Shown here one piece after another: positions 1 to 8,481 of a DNA stretch of 64,000 nucleotides. Both the position numbers and the translations under genes were made by a program. Position 1 is the first letter of the stretch, and each line of letters starts with the position of its first letter. Where the stretch lies: assembly GCF_013282095.1 (NCBI RefSeq), contig NZ_BLTJ01000002.1, positions 307,960 through 371,959 on the forward strand, read 5' to 3'. The notes beneath the pieces are model-generated. The model made no database searches and had not been told where the DNA came from. It saw only the letters and a list, made by a program, of their open reading frames with translations. The DNA comes from Enterocloster alcoholdehydrogenati. Its GTDB lineage: Bacteria; Bacillota; Clostridia; Lachnospirales; Lachnospiraceae.

Positions 1-14
1 CTTGTTTTTGCCAT
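1..14 (-). CDS. Start of a gene running off the left edge
   Basis: Only the first codons (Met-Ala-Lys-Thr) are inside the window. They read leftwards from an ATG at 14-12. A strong Shine-Dalgarno sequence (GGAGGAG) sits just upstream at about 18-26, which is why this is called a real start. Product unknown. It is divergent to the AraC-type remnant at 138-338, so it may have been that regulator's target. Confidence 0.45.
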
Positions 15-94
15 ATGATCTCCTCCTTCTGCCGTCCGGTTTCCGCTGTCTGCTTTGCAGATCATACGCTGTCGGAGACGGTCGTTATACCCAC

Positions 95-119
95 AGTATA
101 GCGGAAAATCCCATTTTCC
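95..119 (-). promoter_or_regulatory. Possible -10 and inverted-repeat operator for the left-edge gene
   Basis: On the minus strand a TATACT -10-like hexamer (100-95) lies just downstream of a 7-bp inverted repeat with a 3-base centre (GGAAAAT/ATTTTCC, 103-119). The repeat would fall in the promoter spacer, where a repressor or activator could bind. No convincing -35 is seen. Inference only. Confidence 0.3.
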
Positions 120-137
120 TAACTTGAGTTTTTCTCC

Positions 138-338
138 ATGATGAAGGTCGGCACTGCCCGGCAGATGATACGCGATAACCAGTTAAATTTCACCCAGATT
201 GCTGACCGTCTGGGCTACAATTCCATCCGCTACTTTTCCCGGCAGTTTAAGCAGCTGACCTCCATGACGCCCTAAGAATACGCAGCCTCGATCCGCAGGC
301 TGTCGGATAAGCCCTCACAGAACCGGGAGATTTTATAA
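138..338 (+). pseudogene. AraC-family transcriptional regulator, C-terminal remnant
   Basis: The frame from 138 encodes the second helix-turn-helix of an AraC/XylS regulator. It includes the recognisable stretch FTQIADRLGYNSIRYFSRQF and the following TSMTP. A TAA at 273-275 interrupts it exactly where family members continue with a residue before EYAASIRRL. The frame then resumes (EYAASIRRLSDK) to a second stop at 336-338. The effector-binding domain and first HTH are absent, and a stop at 120-122 closes the frame upstream. This is a decayed fragment of a regulator that once faced the divergent left-edge gene. Confidence 0.75.
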
Positions 339-355
339 ATGTCGAACAAACCTTC

Positions 356-384
356 TTGCCCCCTGGGCTTTCATATGGTACACT
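356..384 (+). promoter_or_regulatory. Sigma-A-type promoter for the NYN gene
   Basis: TTGCCC (356-361) and TACACT (379-384) are separated by exactly 17 bp and end about 45 bp before the ATG at 431. Both hexamers match the housekeeping consensus reasonably well. No other promoter-like pair is visible in the gap. Confidence 0.5.
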
Positions 385-430
385 GATGATATGATAGTCC
401 TATCCTAACAGAAAGCGGCAGACATAGTAT

Positions 431-1414
431 ATGGAACAGAATGAACGCAGATTTGCAGTATTGATCGATGCAGACAATGTATCGCCAAAGTATATCAAGT
501 ATATCCTGGATGAGGTATCCGATATCGGGATCGCAACCTACAAACGGATCTATGGTGACTGGACCGATAACGAAAAAAGGGGCTGGAAGAATGTTCTTTT
601 GGACTGGTCCGTCAACCCTATCCAGCAGTACAGCTACACCACCGGCAAGAACGCTACCGACTCTGCCATGATCATCGACGCCATGGACATTTTATATTCG
701 GGAAATGTAGATGGTTTCTGTCTGGTGTCCAGCGACTCAGATTTTACCAAGCTGGCCCAGCGGCTGCGGGAGGCCGGTATGTTCGTCATGGGTATCGGAG
801 AGCAAAAAACACCCAAACCCTTCCGGGCAGCCTGCGATACCTTTAAGCTTCTGGAGATTATTTCCTCAGAGGATACGCCGGAGGCGGTTCCCACGGCCAG
901 GGGACGGGTAAATGCCATGGCGGCGTCCAAGACCGAGGTGCCCTCCATTGACGAGATACAAAAAACGATCACTTCCATCGATGAGATCCAGAAGGCCATC
1001 ACCAAGCTTCTCATCGAGAACAACAGCCAGAACCAGCCTATTATCCTTGCAAAGGTAGGAAATTTCCTAACTAAGCGTTTCTCCGACTTTGATGTGAGAA
1101 ATTACGGCTATTCCAAGCTTTCCACCTTCCTTGAAAGCTTGGACAACAGCGATTTTCAGGTGGTAAAGCTTCATGGGGGCTATTTTGTCCAGGAAAAATC
1201 CGCCTCCACTTCAAAGGCTGACATCGAAAAAGAAATCATCCGCCTGATTCAGAGCAACAAAGGCCATGTTGATAATTTAAGCATTATCCACGAGGAACTG
1301 AAAAAGAAGTTTCCCAACTTTGATATCAAGCAGTACGGTTTCAGCCGGCTCTCCAGCTTTATACGCAGCTTCGGCACCTTTAAGATCAAAGATAATATGG
1401 TGCAGCTGCGGTAA
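431..1414 (+). CDS. NYN-domain protein with two OST-HTH/LOTUS domains
   Basis: The 327-residue protein starts with a NYN (PIN-like) nuclease fold at about residues 6-145. Its acidic residues are visible at D13 and D15 in LIDADN, at D77 in ATDSAM, and at D102/D104 in SSDSDF, the arrangement expected for metal binding. Two OST-HTH/LOTUS modules follow at about 180-255 and 262-325, each ending in a GYSKLSTF or GFSRLSSF type helix. LOTUS modules bind RNA (often G-rich or structured), so a role in RNA cleavage or turnover is likely but the substrate is unknown. A diverged 10-residue duplication (SIDEIQKTI/SIDEIQKAI) sits in the linker. The gene is monocistronic and convergent with sigE across a shared terminator. 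The Shine-Dalgarno sequence is weak. Confidence 0.85.
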   Translation: MEQNERRFAVLIDADNVSPKYIKYILDEVSDIGIATYKRIYGDWTDNEKRGWKNVLLDWSVNPIQQYSYTTGKNATDSAMIIDAMDILYSGNVDGFCLVSSDSDFTKLAQRLREAGMFVMGIGEQKTPKPFRAACDTFKLLEIISSEDTPEAVPTARGRVNAMAASKTEVPSIDEIQKTITSIDEIQKAITKLLIENNSQNQPIILAKVGNFLTKRFSDFDVRNYGYSKLSTFLESLDNSDFQVVKLHGGYFVQEKSASTSKADIEKEIIRLIQSNKGHVDNLSIIHEELKKKFPNFDIKQYGFSRLSSFIRSFGTFKIKDNMVQLR

Positions 1415-1424
1415 AAACACCCTT

Positions 1425-1479
1425 AAAAAATACGCCGCACTCTCCGTTTTGCTTCTCACGGAAACTGCGGCGTATTTTT
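1425..1479. terminator. Bidirectional Rho-independent terminator
   Basis: A perfect 9-bp stem (TACGCCGCA 1431-1439 / TGCGGCGTA 1466-1474) is flanked by an A run on the left and a T run on the right. It can end both the NYN gene (plus) and sigE (minus). Confidence 0.8.
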
Positions 1480-1505
1480 ATGCGCACTGTCTGTTCTCCT
1501 GCCAT

Positions 1506-2246
1506 CTACTCGAACCGGACGATCTCCTTTTTCAGCCTTTTCATAATCTTTTTCTCCAGCCTTGATATGTAAGACTGAGAGATTCCCAAAAGATCCGCTA
1601 CCTCCTTCTGGGTCATCTCATCGCCGTCCTCGTTTGTGAGGCCATAGCGCAGCTCTACGATCCGGCGTTCTCTGGGCTCCAGATGGCTGATGGCAGTATT
1701 TAAGAGATCCTTTTCGATCTCATCTTCAATGCCATGATAGATCACGTCCTCATCCGTTCCCAGAATATCGGATAAAAGCAGTTCATTTCCATCCCAGTCC
1801 ACGTTTAAGGGCTCGTCAATCGACACCTCCAGGCGAGTCTTATTGTTTCGTCTCAGGTACATGAGTATCTCATTTTCAATGCACCGCGAGGCGTAGGTGG
1901 CCAGCTTGATATTTTTATCGGGTTTGAATGTATTGATGGCTTTTATGAGGCCAATCGTACCAATCGAGATCAGATCCTCTACTCCAACGCTGGTATTGTC
2001 AAATTTTTTTGCAATATAAACTACCAGACGCAGGTTATGCTCGATCAGAGAGGATCTGGCATGATGGTCCTGATCACTCCCTAAAAGGCCGATCATCCGG
2101 CCTTCCTCCGCGGCCTCCAGAGGCGGCGGAAGGATATCTGCCCCTCCGATATAATGAACTTCCCCCTGTTTTTGAACCAGCATAGTCCGGAAACTGGGAG
2201 CCGTTTTAAACTGAAAACGGTTTGGTATGGATACTCTTACAATCAT
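1506..2246 (-). CDS. sigE: Sporulation sigma factor SigE (pro-sigma-E)
   Basis: The 246-residue sigma-70 family protein directs mother-cell transcription early in sporulation. Region 2 includes [12 protein letters not shown], the GTIGLIKA core and the highly conserved [18 protein letters not shown]. Region 4 ends with the [19 protein letters not shown]. The N-terminus is a short pro-sequence. The segment [14 protein letters not shown] near residues 30-43 corresponds to the processing region of Bacillus pro-sigma-E, cleaved by SpoIIGA. spoIIGA lies immediately upstream in the same direction (41 bp), as in other spore formers. The usual downstream partner sigG is not present: a terminator and a convergent gene follow. 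Confidence 0.96.
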   Translation of the reverse strand: MIVRVSIPNRFQFKTAPSFRTMLVQKQGEVHYIGGADILPPPLEAAEEGRMIGLLGSDQDHHARSSLIEHNLRLVVYIAKKFDNTSVGVEDLISIGTIGLIKAINTFKPDKNIKLATYASRCIENEILMYLRRNNKTRLEVSIDEPLNVDWDGNELLLSDILGTDEDVIYHGIEDEIEKDLLNTAISHLEPRERRIVELRYGLTNEDGDEMTQKEVADLLGISQSYISRLEKKIMKRLKKEIVRFE

Positions 2247-2287
2247 TTTATTTCCTCCCGCTTACATATCGCCCCCAAACGCCATGG

Positions 2288-3139
2288 TCAGGAGGCTGTA
2301 TCTGAATCCTGTATCAGCACCTCATATTCTCCGGCAGGAGAAAGGGGCTGCTTTGCCACAGCCACCAGAGGCTTTATAAGTGTATAGCAGGTCCCCTCCT
2401 GCTCCACTTTTATTTCATCCAGCGTAACTGCCGCAAGAAGGCCTTCTCCGCCTACACTGCGGTAGGGCACATAGGTGATTCCTTTTACTTTTGGACATAG
2501 TTCTTCCATGACGCCCCGCCAGGCCACATGAACCGGACGGCCGCTGACCGGTTCTCTCAGGCGATTTCCCGTATCAATCAGTCCAGCGGTGGTAAGCGTC
2601 TTATCCCCCTGCCGAAGAGTCACCCTGCACAGCGCCTTTTTCCTGTGAAATGAATCTGCCAGTCCGCGGATCCACCGGGCTGCCCCAAAGGAGAAAGCTG
2701 CTCCGCCCAGAACTAAAAAACACCATGTTCCCACAGGCCTTCCGAGTATCCTCTCCTCATTTAGTATTCTGGCTGCACCTTCCAATACACCTCCAGGGCC
2801 CATCTGCTCTGCAAAGACCATCATTACACCTCCCAGAATCACGGAAGCCAGATAAATACCTGCCACGGCACGAAAAACTTCCCTGATCCGGCGGATTCCA
2901 AAGGCACACACTGCCATAAGGGCTCCAACAGCCAGATACGTTCCGGCCGCTCTGCATATGAAGGGCATTCCAGGAAACACCGCCGTTACACAGGCCCAGA
3001 CCGCCCCCAACGCCGCACCCCTCACGAGCTTTGCGGTTTTGGCCCGGTAACAGAGCACCCGGTTCACTACCGTCAGTACGATCAAATCCATCGCCATATT
3101 TACGGCAAATACTTCATCTATGTAGACCCGATAAACCAC
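2288..3139 (-). CDS. spoIIGA: Sigma-E processing peptidase SpoIIGA
   Basis: The 283-residue protein has an N-terminal half of five or so hydrophobic membrane segments (about residues 10-155). The C-terminal cytoplasmic half carries the aspartic-protease-like motif GLIDTGN near residue 190. In the family this domain cleaves the pro-sequence from SigE at the forespore septum. Gene order spoIIGA-sigE, membrane-plus-protease layout and length all fit. Its promoter region carries Spo0A boxes (separate entry), so transcription should begin at the onset of sporulation and is separated from ftsZ by a terminator. Confidence 0.93.
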   Translation of the reverse strand: MVYRVYIDEVFAVNMAMDLIVLTVVNRVLCYRAKTAKLVRGAALGAVWACVTAVFPGMPFICRAAGTYLAVGALMAVCAFGIRRIREVFRAVAGIYLASVILGGVMMVFAEQMGPGGVLEGAARILNEERILGRPVGTWCFLVLGGAAFSFGAARWIRGLADSFHRKKALCRVTLRQGDKTLTTAGLIDTGNRLREPVSGRPVHVAWRGVMEELCPKVKGITYVPYRSVGGEGLLAAVTLDEIKVEQEGTCYTLIKPLVAVAKQPLSPAGEYEVLIQDSDTAS

Positions 3140-3181
3140 TTTATCCCGGCCTCACCTCCTTTATCAAGCTGTCCAATAGAC

Positions 3182-3247
3182 ATTATAACTGTTCTTAAGT
3201 GCAAATGCTGTCGAAGGGAGAGGGAAAACCAAAAGAAGTTTTCGACA
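3182..3247 (-). promoter_or_regulatory. spoIIG promoter with two Spo0A (0A) boxes
   Basis: On the minus strand TATAAT lies at 3187-3182 and TTCGAC at 3215-3210, separated by 22 bp instead of 17. TTCGACA (3215-3209) is also a consensus Spo0A-box complement (0A box TGTCGAA), and a second box in the opposite orientation lies at 3247-3241. The long spacer with a 0A box overlapping the -35 is the known arrangement of the Bacillus subtilis spoIIG promoter, a sigma-A promoter activated by Spo0A~P. Seen directly; function inferred from that precedent. Confidence 0.75.
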
Positions 3248-3283
3248 GGATATGACCTTACACCGGCAGGCAGCGCAGAGGGA

Positions 3284-3334
3284 TATAAAAAATCCGCAGA
3301 ACAAATGACATATATTGTCACCTGTTCTGCGGAT
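3284..3334 (-). terminator. Terminator downstream of ftsZ
   Basis: The 12-bp stem ATCCGCAGAACA (minus strand, from 3334) pairs with TGTTCTGCGGAT (ending 3292) and is followed by a T-rich tract. It separates ftsZ from the sporulation genes spoIIGA-sigE. Confidence 0.85.
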
Positions 3335-3368
3335 CTAATTTATATGGGTTCTAAAATACCTGATTCAA

Positions 3369-4697
3369 TTATCGCTTATTCTTCAGGAAATCAGGAATAT
3401 TGATCTGCATTTCCTTATTGGCAGTGGGACGGAAAGACGGCGCTGCGGGCTGGGGAGTTCCAGAACCGTTGGAGGCCTGCGCTGCACCCGTATTCCCGTT
3501 GGAACCTGCGTTTTCCGTATTCTGGCCAAACCGCGGAATATTCAGGCTGGGAGCCGGAGTGTTAGTCTGCTGCTGTCCAAAGCCGCGGACGAACGCAGAC
3601 TGAACCGGCTTTGCAAAACCGGCGGAAGCTGTAGCCGCAGCCTCCGGAGCTGCCGCACGCTCAGGCTGAGTTGCCTGAGGAGCCGGGGACTTTGCCTTAA
3701 AGTTGGTAAAGCCTGCCATAGCCTTCGTCACGGAGGAAGTAGCGTTGTGCTCGTCCAGTCCGGTGGCGATTACGGTGATGCTTGCCTCATCCTGTGCATT
3801 TTCATCATACATGGCACCGAAAATGATATTTGCATTGTCGCCTGCCAGCTCCTGTACATAGCTTGCGGCGTCATTTGCCTCAATCAGGCTGATGTCGCCG
3901 GAGATATTGATGATCACATGGCTTGCGCCCTCAATGGTGGTCTCAAGCAGCGGGCTGGATACAGCCTGCTTTACAGCCTCAATGGCCTTGTCATCACCCT
4001 TTGCCTTACCAATACCGATATGGGCGATTCCCTTATCGATCATGACTGTCTGGATATCTGCAAAGTCCAGATTGATCAGTCCAGGAACATTGATCAGATC
4101 GGTAATGCCCTGAACAGCCTGCTGAAGAACCTCATCTGCCTTCTTAAGGGCATCCGGCATTGTGGTACGGCGGTCAACGATCTCCAGGAGACGGTCATTT
4201 GGAATCACGATCAGCGTATCCACTGCCTGCTTTAAACATTCGATGCCGTTTAAGGCGTTGGTCATACGGGCTTTTGCCTCAAAACGGAACGGCTTTGTCA
4301 CTACGCCTACGGTCAGAATCCCCATATCCTTGGCAATCTTTGCAACAACGGGAGCCGCTCCGGTTCCGGTTCCGCCTCCCATACCGCAGGTAACGAATAC
4401 CATATCCGCTCCCTTTAACGCCTGGGAAATCTCCTCAGAACTCTCCTCTGCAGCCTTCTCACCTACGTCTGGTCTCGCGCCTGCGCCCAGTCCTTTAGTC
4501 AGCTTCTCGCCGATCTGCATCGCTGTAGGAGCCTTGCAGAACTGAAGAGCCTGCTTATCCGTGTTGATGCCGATGAATTCCACTCCGGCGATGTTCTCGT
4601 CAATCATACGGTTTACTGCGTTATTGCCCGCACCGCCTACGCCTACTACGATGATTCTTGCGGCATTCTCTGACTCATTTATCTTAATCTCTAACAA
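3369..4697 (-). CDS. ftsZ: Cell division protein FtsZ
   Basis: This tubulin-like GTPase forms the Z ring. The GTP-binding tubulin signature [12 protein letters not shown] lies near residue 105, and the [12 protein letters not shown]7-type segment follows the nucleotide fold. A linker of roughly 100 residues rich in Ala, Pro and Gln precedes the C-terminal peptide IPDFLKNKR that binds partner proteins. The start chosen is a TTG at 4697 (442 residues, MLEIKINES). It has an AAGGAGG Shine-Dalgarno sequence 9 bases upstream, and that sequence itself is translated if the upstream in-frame ATG at 4724 is used. It is last in the division cluster and has its own likely promoter in the 160-bp gap. Confidence 0.97.
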   Translation of the reverse strand: MLEIKINESENAARIIVVGVGGAGNNAVNRMIDENIAGVEFIGINTDKQALQFCKAPTAMQIGEKLTKGLGAGARPDVGEKAAEESSEEISQALKGADMVFVTCGMGGGTGTGAAPVVAKIAKDMGILTVGVVTKPFRFEAKARMTNALNGIECLKQAVDTLIVIPNDRLLEIVDRRTTMPDALKKADEVLQQAVQGITDLINVPGLINLDFADIQTVMIDKGIAHIGIGKAKGDDKAIEAVKQAVSSPLLETTIEGASHVIINISGDISLIEANDAASYVQELAGDNANIIFGAMYDENAQDEASITVIATGLDEHNATSSVTKAMAGFTNFKAKSPAPQATQPERAAAPEAAATASAGFAKPVQSAFVRGFGQQQTNTPAPSLNIPRFGQNTENAGSNGNTGAAQASNGSGTPQPAAPSFRPTANKEMQINIPDFLKNKR

Positions 4698-4819
4698 GAT
4701 ACTTATCCTCCTTATCCGTTCCATGCACCCCCGGTTTCAGAATCTAATGGTTCAGGAATGCATCTGTCCTCTTTTCAGGTATTTCTTTATTATAATGTCA
4801 CTCTTTTAGCCTAACTAAT

Positions 4820-4848
4820 ACTATATTTGATTTTATAAAAAAAATCAA
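4820..4848 (-). promoter_or_regulatory. Likely ftsZ promoter
   Basis: TTGATT (4848-4843) and TATAGT (4825-4820) on the minus strand are separated by 17 bp and lie about 120 bp before the ftsZ start. A second TATAAT at 4794-4789 has no good -35 partner and could be an alternative. Confidence 0.5.
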
Positions 4849-4888
4849 CCCCGAATTTTGTATTTTTGTCAAACCCGGCCTTTCCGTT

Positions 4889-5632
4889 TCATTTCCTTTT
4901 AAATGTAATCCCCGCCCGGTCATTGGTCTCGTTATACTCGCTCAGTTCCAGGGTTCCTCTGATGTCCTTAAGCTGGGGCTGATCCTTTAAAATGTCGTTT
5001 AGCACAGATAACTTGCCGTCTATATTTCCCGTATCGCCAAGAGGCACCTCCATCTGGCCAATGGTAAGGGTAGGCTGGTTATAGGCATTAAATCGGATCT
5101 GGTCTACGGAAATCTGGTACAGGGAAAGCTGCTGTGTCAGGTTTAATACCTCCTCAAAGATCCGGCTGTCTTTCACCGGAAGAGGCTGATATAGAACCAC
5201 CCGGCCAAGATCCATGCCTGTGATCCATGGAATCCCCGCAAGCTTGCTGCCGGAGCTTTCCACCACAATCCCCTCCCTGTCAAAATACATATAGCTGCTC
5301 ATATAGGAAACGTAGCCCACAATGCTCTTGTCATAAATAATGACCTCTGCCTTAAAGGGGCCATGGAATACGATCTTATAGTCCTCTACAAACGGGATCT
5401 GTCTGTGAGGCTGAAACCGGTCCTTTACATAGGCGATGGCTGAATTTTTTCCCAGACGGCCGGAAAAAAGAAGCTCCTCCACCTGCTTTGCGCTGTAGCG
5501 GCTGCTGCCGGATACGGTCACTTCCTGGATTCTTACCGACAAAACAAGGATAGCCGTAAGCAGAATGGCTGCCACGGCAATCCCCAGAATCATATGATGT
5601 TTTTCCTCTTTTTTTCTCATTCTGTGCATCAC
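4889..5632 (-). CDS. ftsQ: Cell division protein FtsQ/DivIB
   Basis: The protein is bitopic. A short basic cytoplasmic tail is followed by one transmembrane helix (about residues 15-32, MILGIAVAAILLTAILVL). Next comes a POTRA domain starting at VRIQEVTVSGSSRYS and then the FtsQ/DivIB beta domain. It belongs to the divisome subcomplex with FtsL and regulates septal peptidoglycan synthesis. The reading frame opens with GTG ATG. The ATG at 5629 overlaps the murA stop codon (TGATG), indicating translational coupling, and may be the true start. Sequence divergence is normal for this family; position between murA and ftsZ supports the call. Confidence 0.85.
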   Translation of the reverse strand: MMHRMRKKEEKHHMILGIAVAAILLTAILVLSVRIQEVTVSGSSRYSAKQVEELLFSGRLGKNSAIAYVKDRFQPHRQIPFVEDYKIVFHGPFKAEVIIYDKSIVGYVSYMSSYMYFDREGIVVESSGSKLAGIPWITGMDLGRVVLYQPLPVKDSRIFEEVLNLTQQLSLYQISVDQIRFNAYNQPTLTIGQMEVPLGDTGNIDGKLSVLNDILKDQPQLKDIRGTLELSEYNETNDRAGITFKRK

Positions 5633-6936
5633 TCTCCTATCCAGCCGATCCCCGCCCCCAGGGCCGACAGATCTCTGCAGATATCTTCATACCCCCGTTC
5701 AATGTGGCCGCAGTCTTTGATGATGGTTTCTCCCTCCGCAGCCAGGGCCCCGACTACAAGAGCGGCCCCTCCCCGCAGATCCGCCGCCTTTACGCAAGCT
5801 CCCCTTAAGGGGTACTTCCCGCATATGACAGCCGTTTTCTCTTCAATACGGATGGATGCGCCCATTTTCACAAGTTCTCCCACTGTGCCAAACCGCTCCT
5901 CAAACACCCGTTCCTCAATCCGGCTGGTTCCCCTTGCGGCCGCCAGAAATGCCATAAACGGTGACTGAAGATCGGTGGGAAACTCAGGATAGGGTCCTGT
6001 TTTAAGGTTTAATGGGCCCGGACGCCCTTCCCTGCGGATTCGAATTCTCCCCTCCTGCTCCCAACCGATGCCGGTGGCTGAAAGCGTTCTTCCCTCTTCT
6101 GCGCAGTCCACCTCTGCGCCTGCCTGTTCAAGCAGCATCAGCGGAAGACGCAGAGAGGAAGGCCGGATGCCTTTTAAAGTTATATCTCCTCCGGCCGCCA
6201 TCACGGCCGCCCCATAGGTACCGGCCGCGATCCGGTCGCCTTCCACCCTAAAGGTGCTGTCCTTCAGGCATTGTACTCCCTGAATCATCAGGGTCGACGT
6301 ACCTGTCCCGCAGATCACCGCACCCATATTATTAAGGAAATGACACAGCTGACTGATCTCCGGTTCCATGGCAGCTCCCCGGATCACAGTCACCCCGTCT
6401 GCCAGAACAGCAGCCAGAAGAGCCTGCTCTGTGGCTCCCACACTGGGATAGGCAAAAAGAATCTCCGTTCCCTCCAGACCCTTTTTCGTTCTGGTCACAG
6501 CTTTTATAATACCTTCTTCCTCACAGATCTGTGCCCCCAGACTTTTAAGGGCCGCCAGATGCAGGTCAATAGGTCTGGCTCCGATGAGACAGCCTCCCGG
6601 ATAGCAGCAGCTCCCCTCTCCCAGCCGTCCCAAAAGAGCGCCAAGCACAATGATGGATGAGCGCATGGACCGGACGTATTCTTCCGGTATTTCCGTCCTT
6701 TGTACTTCCCTGGCATCCATAAAAATACTGCTGCCCCGGCAGATGCAGGCACAGCCCAGATGTTCCAGGATCCTGGTCATACAGGCCACGTCACGAATCT
6801 TCGGCACATTGGTAAGAACTGTCAGGCCTCTGTGCAGGAGAGCGGCCGCCATCATAGGAAGGACCGCGTTTTTGGAGCCCTGTATGGATATTTCCCCTTC
6901 TAAGGGCAAAAGGCCGGTTACACGGATCGCAGACAA
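5629..6936 (-). CDS. murA: UDP-N-acetylglucosamine 1-carboxyvinyltransferase (MurA)
   Basis: MurA transfers enolpyruvate from PEP to UDP-GlcNAc, the first committed step of peptidoglycan synthesis, in the cytoplasm. The family opening QGSKNAVLPMMAAALL is present. The active-site loop is GGCLIGARPIDLH, with the catalytic Cys attacked by fosfomycin. Length 435 fits. The start chosen is the TTG at 6936, preceded by GGAGGTGG at a proper distance; the longer frame to 6996 would translate that ribosome-binding site. The gene lies between ftsW and ftsQ and its stop overlaps the ftsQ start. Confidence 0.93.
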   Translation of the reverse strand: MSAIRVTGLLPLEGEISIQGSKNAVLPMMAAALLHRGLTVLTNVPKIRDVACMTRILEHLGCACICRGSSIFMDAREVQRTEIPEEYVRSMRSSIIVLGALLGRLGEGSCCYPGGCLIGARPIDLHLAALKSLGAQICEEEGIIKAVTRTKKGLEGTEILFAYPSVGATEQALLAAVLADGVTVIRGAAMEPEISQLCHFLNNMGAVICGTGTSTLMIQGVQCLKDSTFRVEGDRIAAGTYGAAVMAAGGDITLKGIRPSSLRLPLMLLEQAGAEVDCAEEGRTLSATGIGWEQEGRIRIRREGRPGPLNLKTGPYPEFPTDLQSPFMAFLAAARGTSRIEERVFEERFGTVGELVKMGASIRIEEKTAVICGKYPLRGACVKAADLRGGAALVVGALAAEGETIIKDCGHIERGYEDICRDLSALGAGIGWIGE

Positions 6937-7013
6937 AAGACCACCTCCGCAAATATCTATACGAAAGTATATGCCCTTTTGCCGCCTTTTGTGCAAAAAG
7001 GCGGCCTCTTCTA

Positions 7014-8468
7014 TCAGACCACCGCCTTGATCTGGTTGGAAACACTTAGGACGATTCCCATCTCCACCATAAGAAAGAGCACCGAGGTGCCTCCGTAGCT
7101 GATAAATGGAAGGGTGATTCCCGTATTGGGAATGGTGTTGGTCACTACGGCAATATTTAATATCACCTGGATCGCAATATGTCCCATGATCCCCACCACC
7201 AAAAGAGCGCCGAACAGATCCGGAGCGTCATTGGCAATCATCACAAACCGATAGATCATAAGGAGAAACAGCATGATAACCGCCACTGCCCCAAAAAGCC
7301 CCAGTTCCTCGCAGATAATGGCAAAGATCATATCGTTTTGAGACTCCGGAAGAAATCCCAGTTTCTGGATGCTCTCTCCCAGTCCCTGGCCCATAAGTCC
7401 GCCGGAGCCGATGGCGTAGAGTCCCTGAAGAACCTGGAAGCTCTTTCCCTCAGGATCCAGCTCCGGGTTCAGCCACGCCTCGATCCGGCGGAACTGGTAT
7501 GGCTGAAGGAGATGGATATTTAAAAGAAACGTTCCAATGGGTCCGGCGGCCGCCAGCGTCCCCAAAGCCAGGCCTCCCGCCGCAAAAAAAGGCCATTTTA
7601 CCTTGCACGCCACAAAAAGGACCACAAATCCGATTCCAGCAAGAATGATGCCGGTACTTAAGTTATTGAGCGCCACGACGGCAGCGATGGCCAGGGCCAG
7701 GAGAAATACCTTCCCCATGGTTTTCCACTGGTTAATCTTGCCTCCCAGTTTCGTGATCACCGCCGCCAGCATGATAATCAGCGCGATCTTGGCAAATTCC
7801 GCAGGCTGAAAACTGAACGGCCCCACACCCAGCCATCTTTTTTTTCCGTTTACGTCTTTACCGACGATGCTTACCAGGATCATCAGCACATAGGACAGCG
7901 CATAGGAGGGCACTGCCAGCCGATAAAGCCAGTGATAATCCATCTTGGATATGAACAGCATAAGCACAAAGCCGCCTGCCGCAATAATGCCCTGGCGGCG
8001 CATAAAATACGCGCTGTTGTTTCCAAATTCCTCACTGATCTGAGCCGTATAGGAGCTGGCGCTGTAGATCATCACCAGACCGAACACGGTAAGGGCCACT
8101 ACAATAAGCACCAGGGTCAGGTCATAAAACCGGCGCACCTTCTTCTTTTTCGGTGGGTTCTGAGGCTGATAGGCCCTGGCGTCTCTGCTTTCGTAGGACT
8201 GAGCCGGGCGGGCTTTCTTCCTGTTTCCTGCCGCCGGATACCCTAAATCCGGCCTCCTGTCTGCCGCTGGTCTGGGCCGTTGTGCTGTCTGCTTCTGGCC
8301 TTCTGAAACCTGTCTGTTTCCTTCCTGTCTTACATTCCCGGAAACCGCCTGACGTTTGCCGGACTGGGTTCTTCTTCGTTCTGCTGTATTGTGCCGCGCC
8401 GGCACTCTGGCCGGCGCTGTCCCCGTCATTCCTCCCGGCCTTCCCGTCCGGCGCTTGTTTCCAGCCAT
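7014..8468 (-). CDS. ftsW: SEDS peptidoglycan polymerase FtsW
   Basis: The 484-residue integral membrane glycosyltransferase polymerises lipid II at the septum. About 110 N-terminal residues are basic and low in complexity (many Arg, Gln, Pro, Lys) and probably disordered in the cytoplasm. Roughly ten membrane helices follow. SEDS landmarks include GVGPFSFQPAEFAKIALII, SGGLMGQGLGESIQKLGFLP and the C-terminal ISYGGTSVL. Neighbours murD and murA and the adjacent class B PBPs fit FtsW (or the paralogue SpoVE) rather than RodA. The ATG at 8468 has an AGGAGGT ribosome-binding site. Confidence 0.93.
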   Translation of the reverse strand: MAGNKRRTGRPGGMTGTAPARVPARHNTAERRRTQSGKRQAVSGNVRQEGNRQVSEGQKQTAQRPRPAADRRPDLGYPAAGNRKKARPAQSYESRDARAYQPQNPPKKKKVRRFYDLTLVLIVVALTVFGLVMIYSASSYTAQISEEFGNNSAYFMRRQGIIAAGGFVLMLFISKMDYHWLYRLAVPSYALSYVLMILVSIVGKDVNGKKRWLGVGPFSFQPAEFAKIALIIMLAAVITKLGGKINQWKTMGKVFLLALAIAAVVALNNLSTGIILAGIGFVVLFVACKVKWPFFAAGGLALGTLAAAGPIGTFLLNIHLLQPYQFRRIEAWLNPELDPEGKSFQVLQGLYAIGSGGLMGQGLGESIQKLGFLPESQNDMIFAIICEELGLFGAVAVIMLFLLMIYRFVMIANDAPDLFGALLVVGIMGHIAIQVILNIAVVTNTIPNTGITLPFISYGGTSVLFLMVEMGIVLSVSNQIKAVV

Positions 8469-8481
8469 TTCTTCTTACCTC

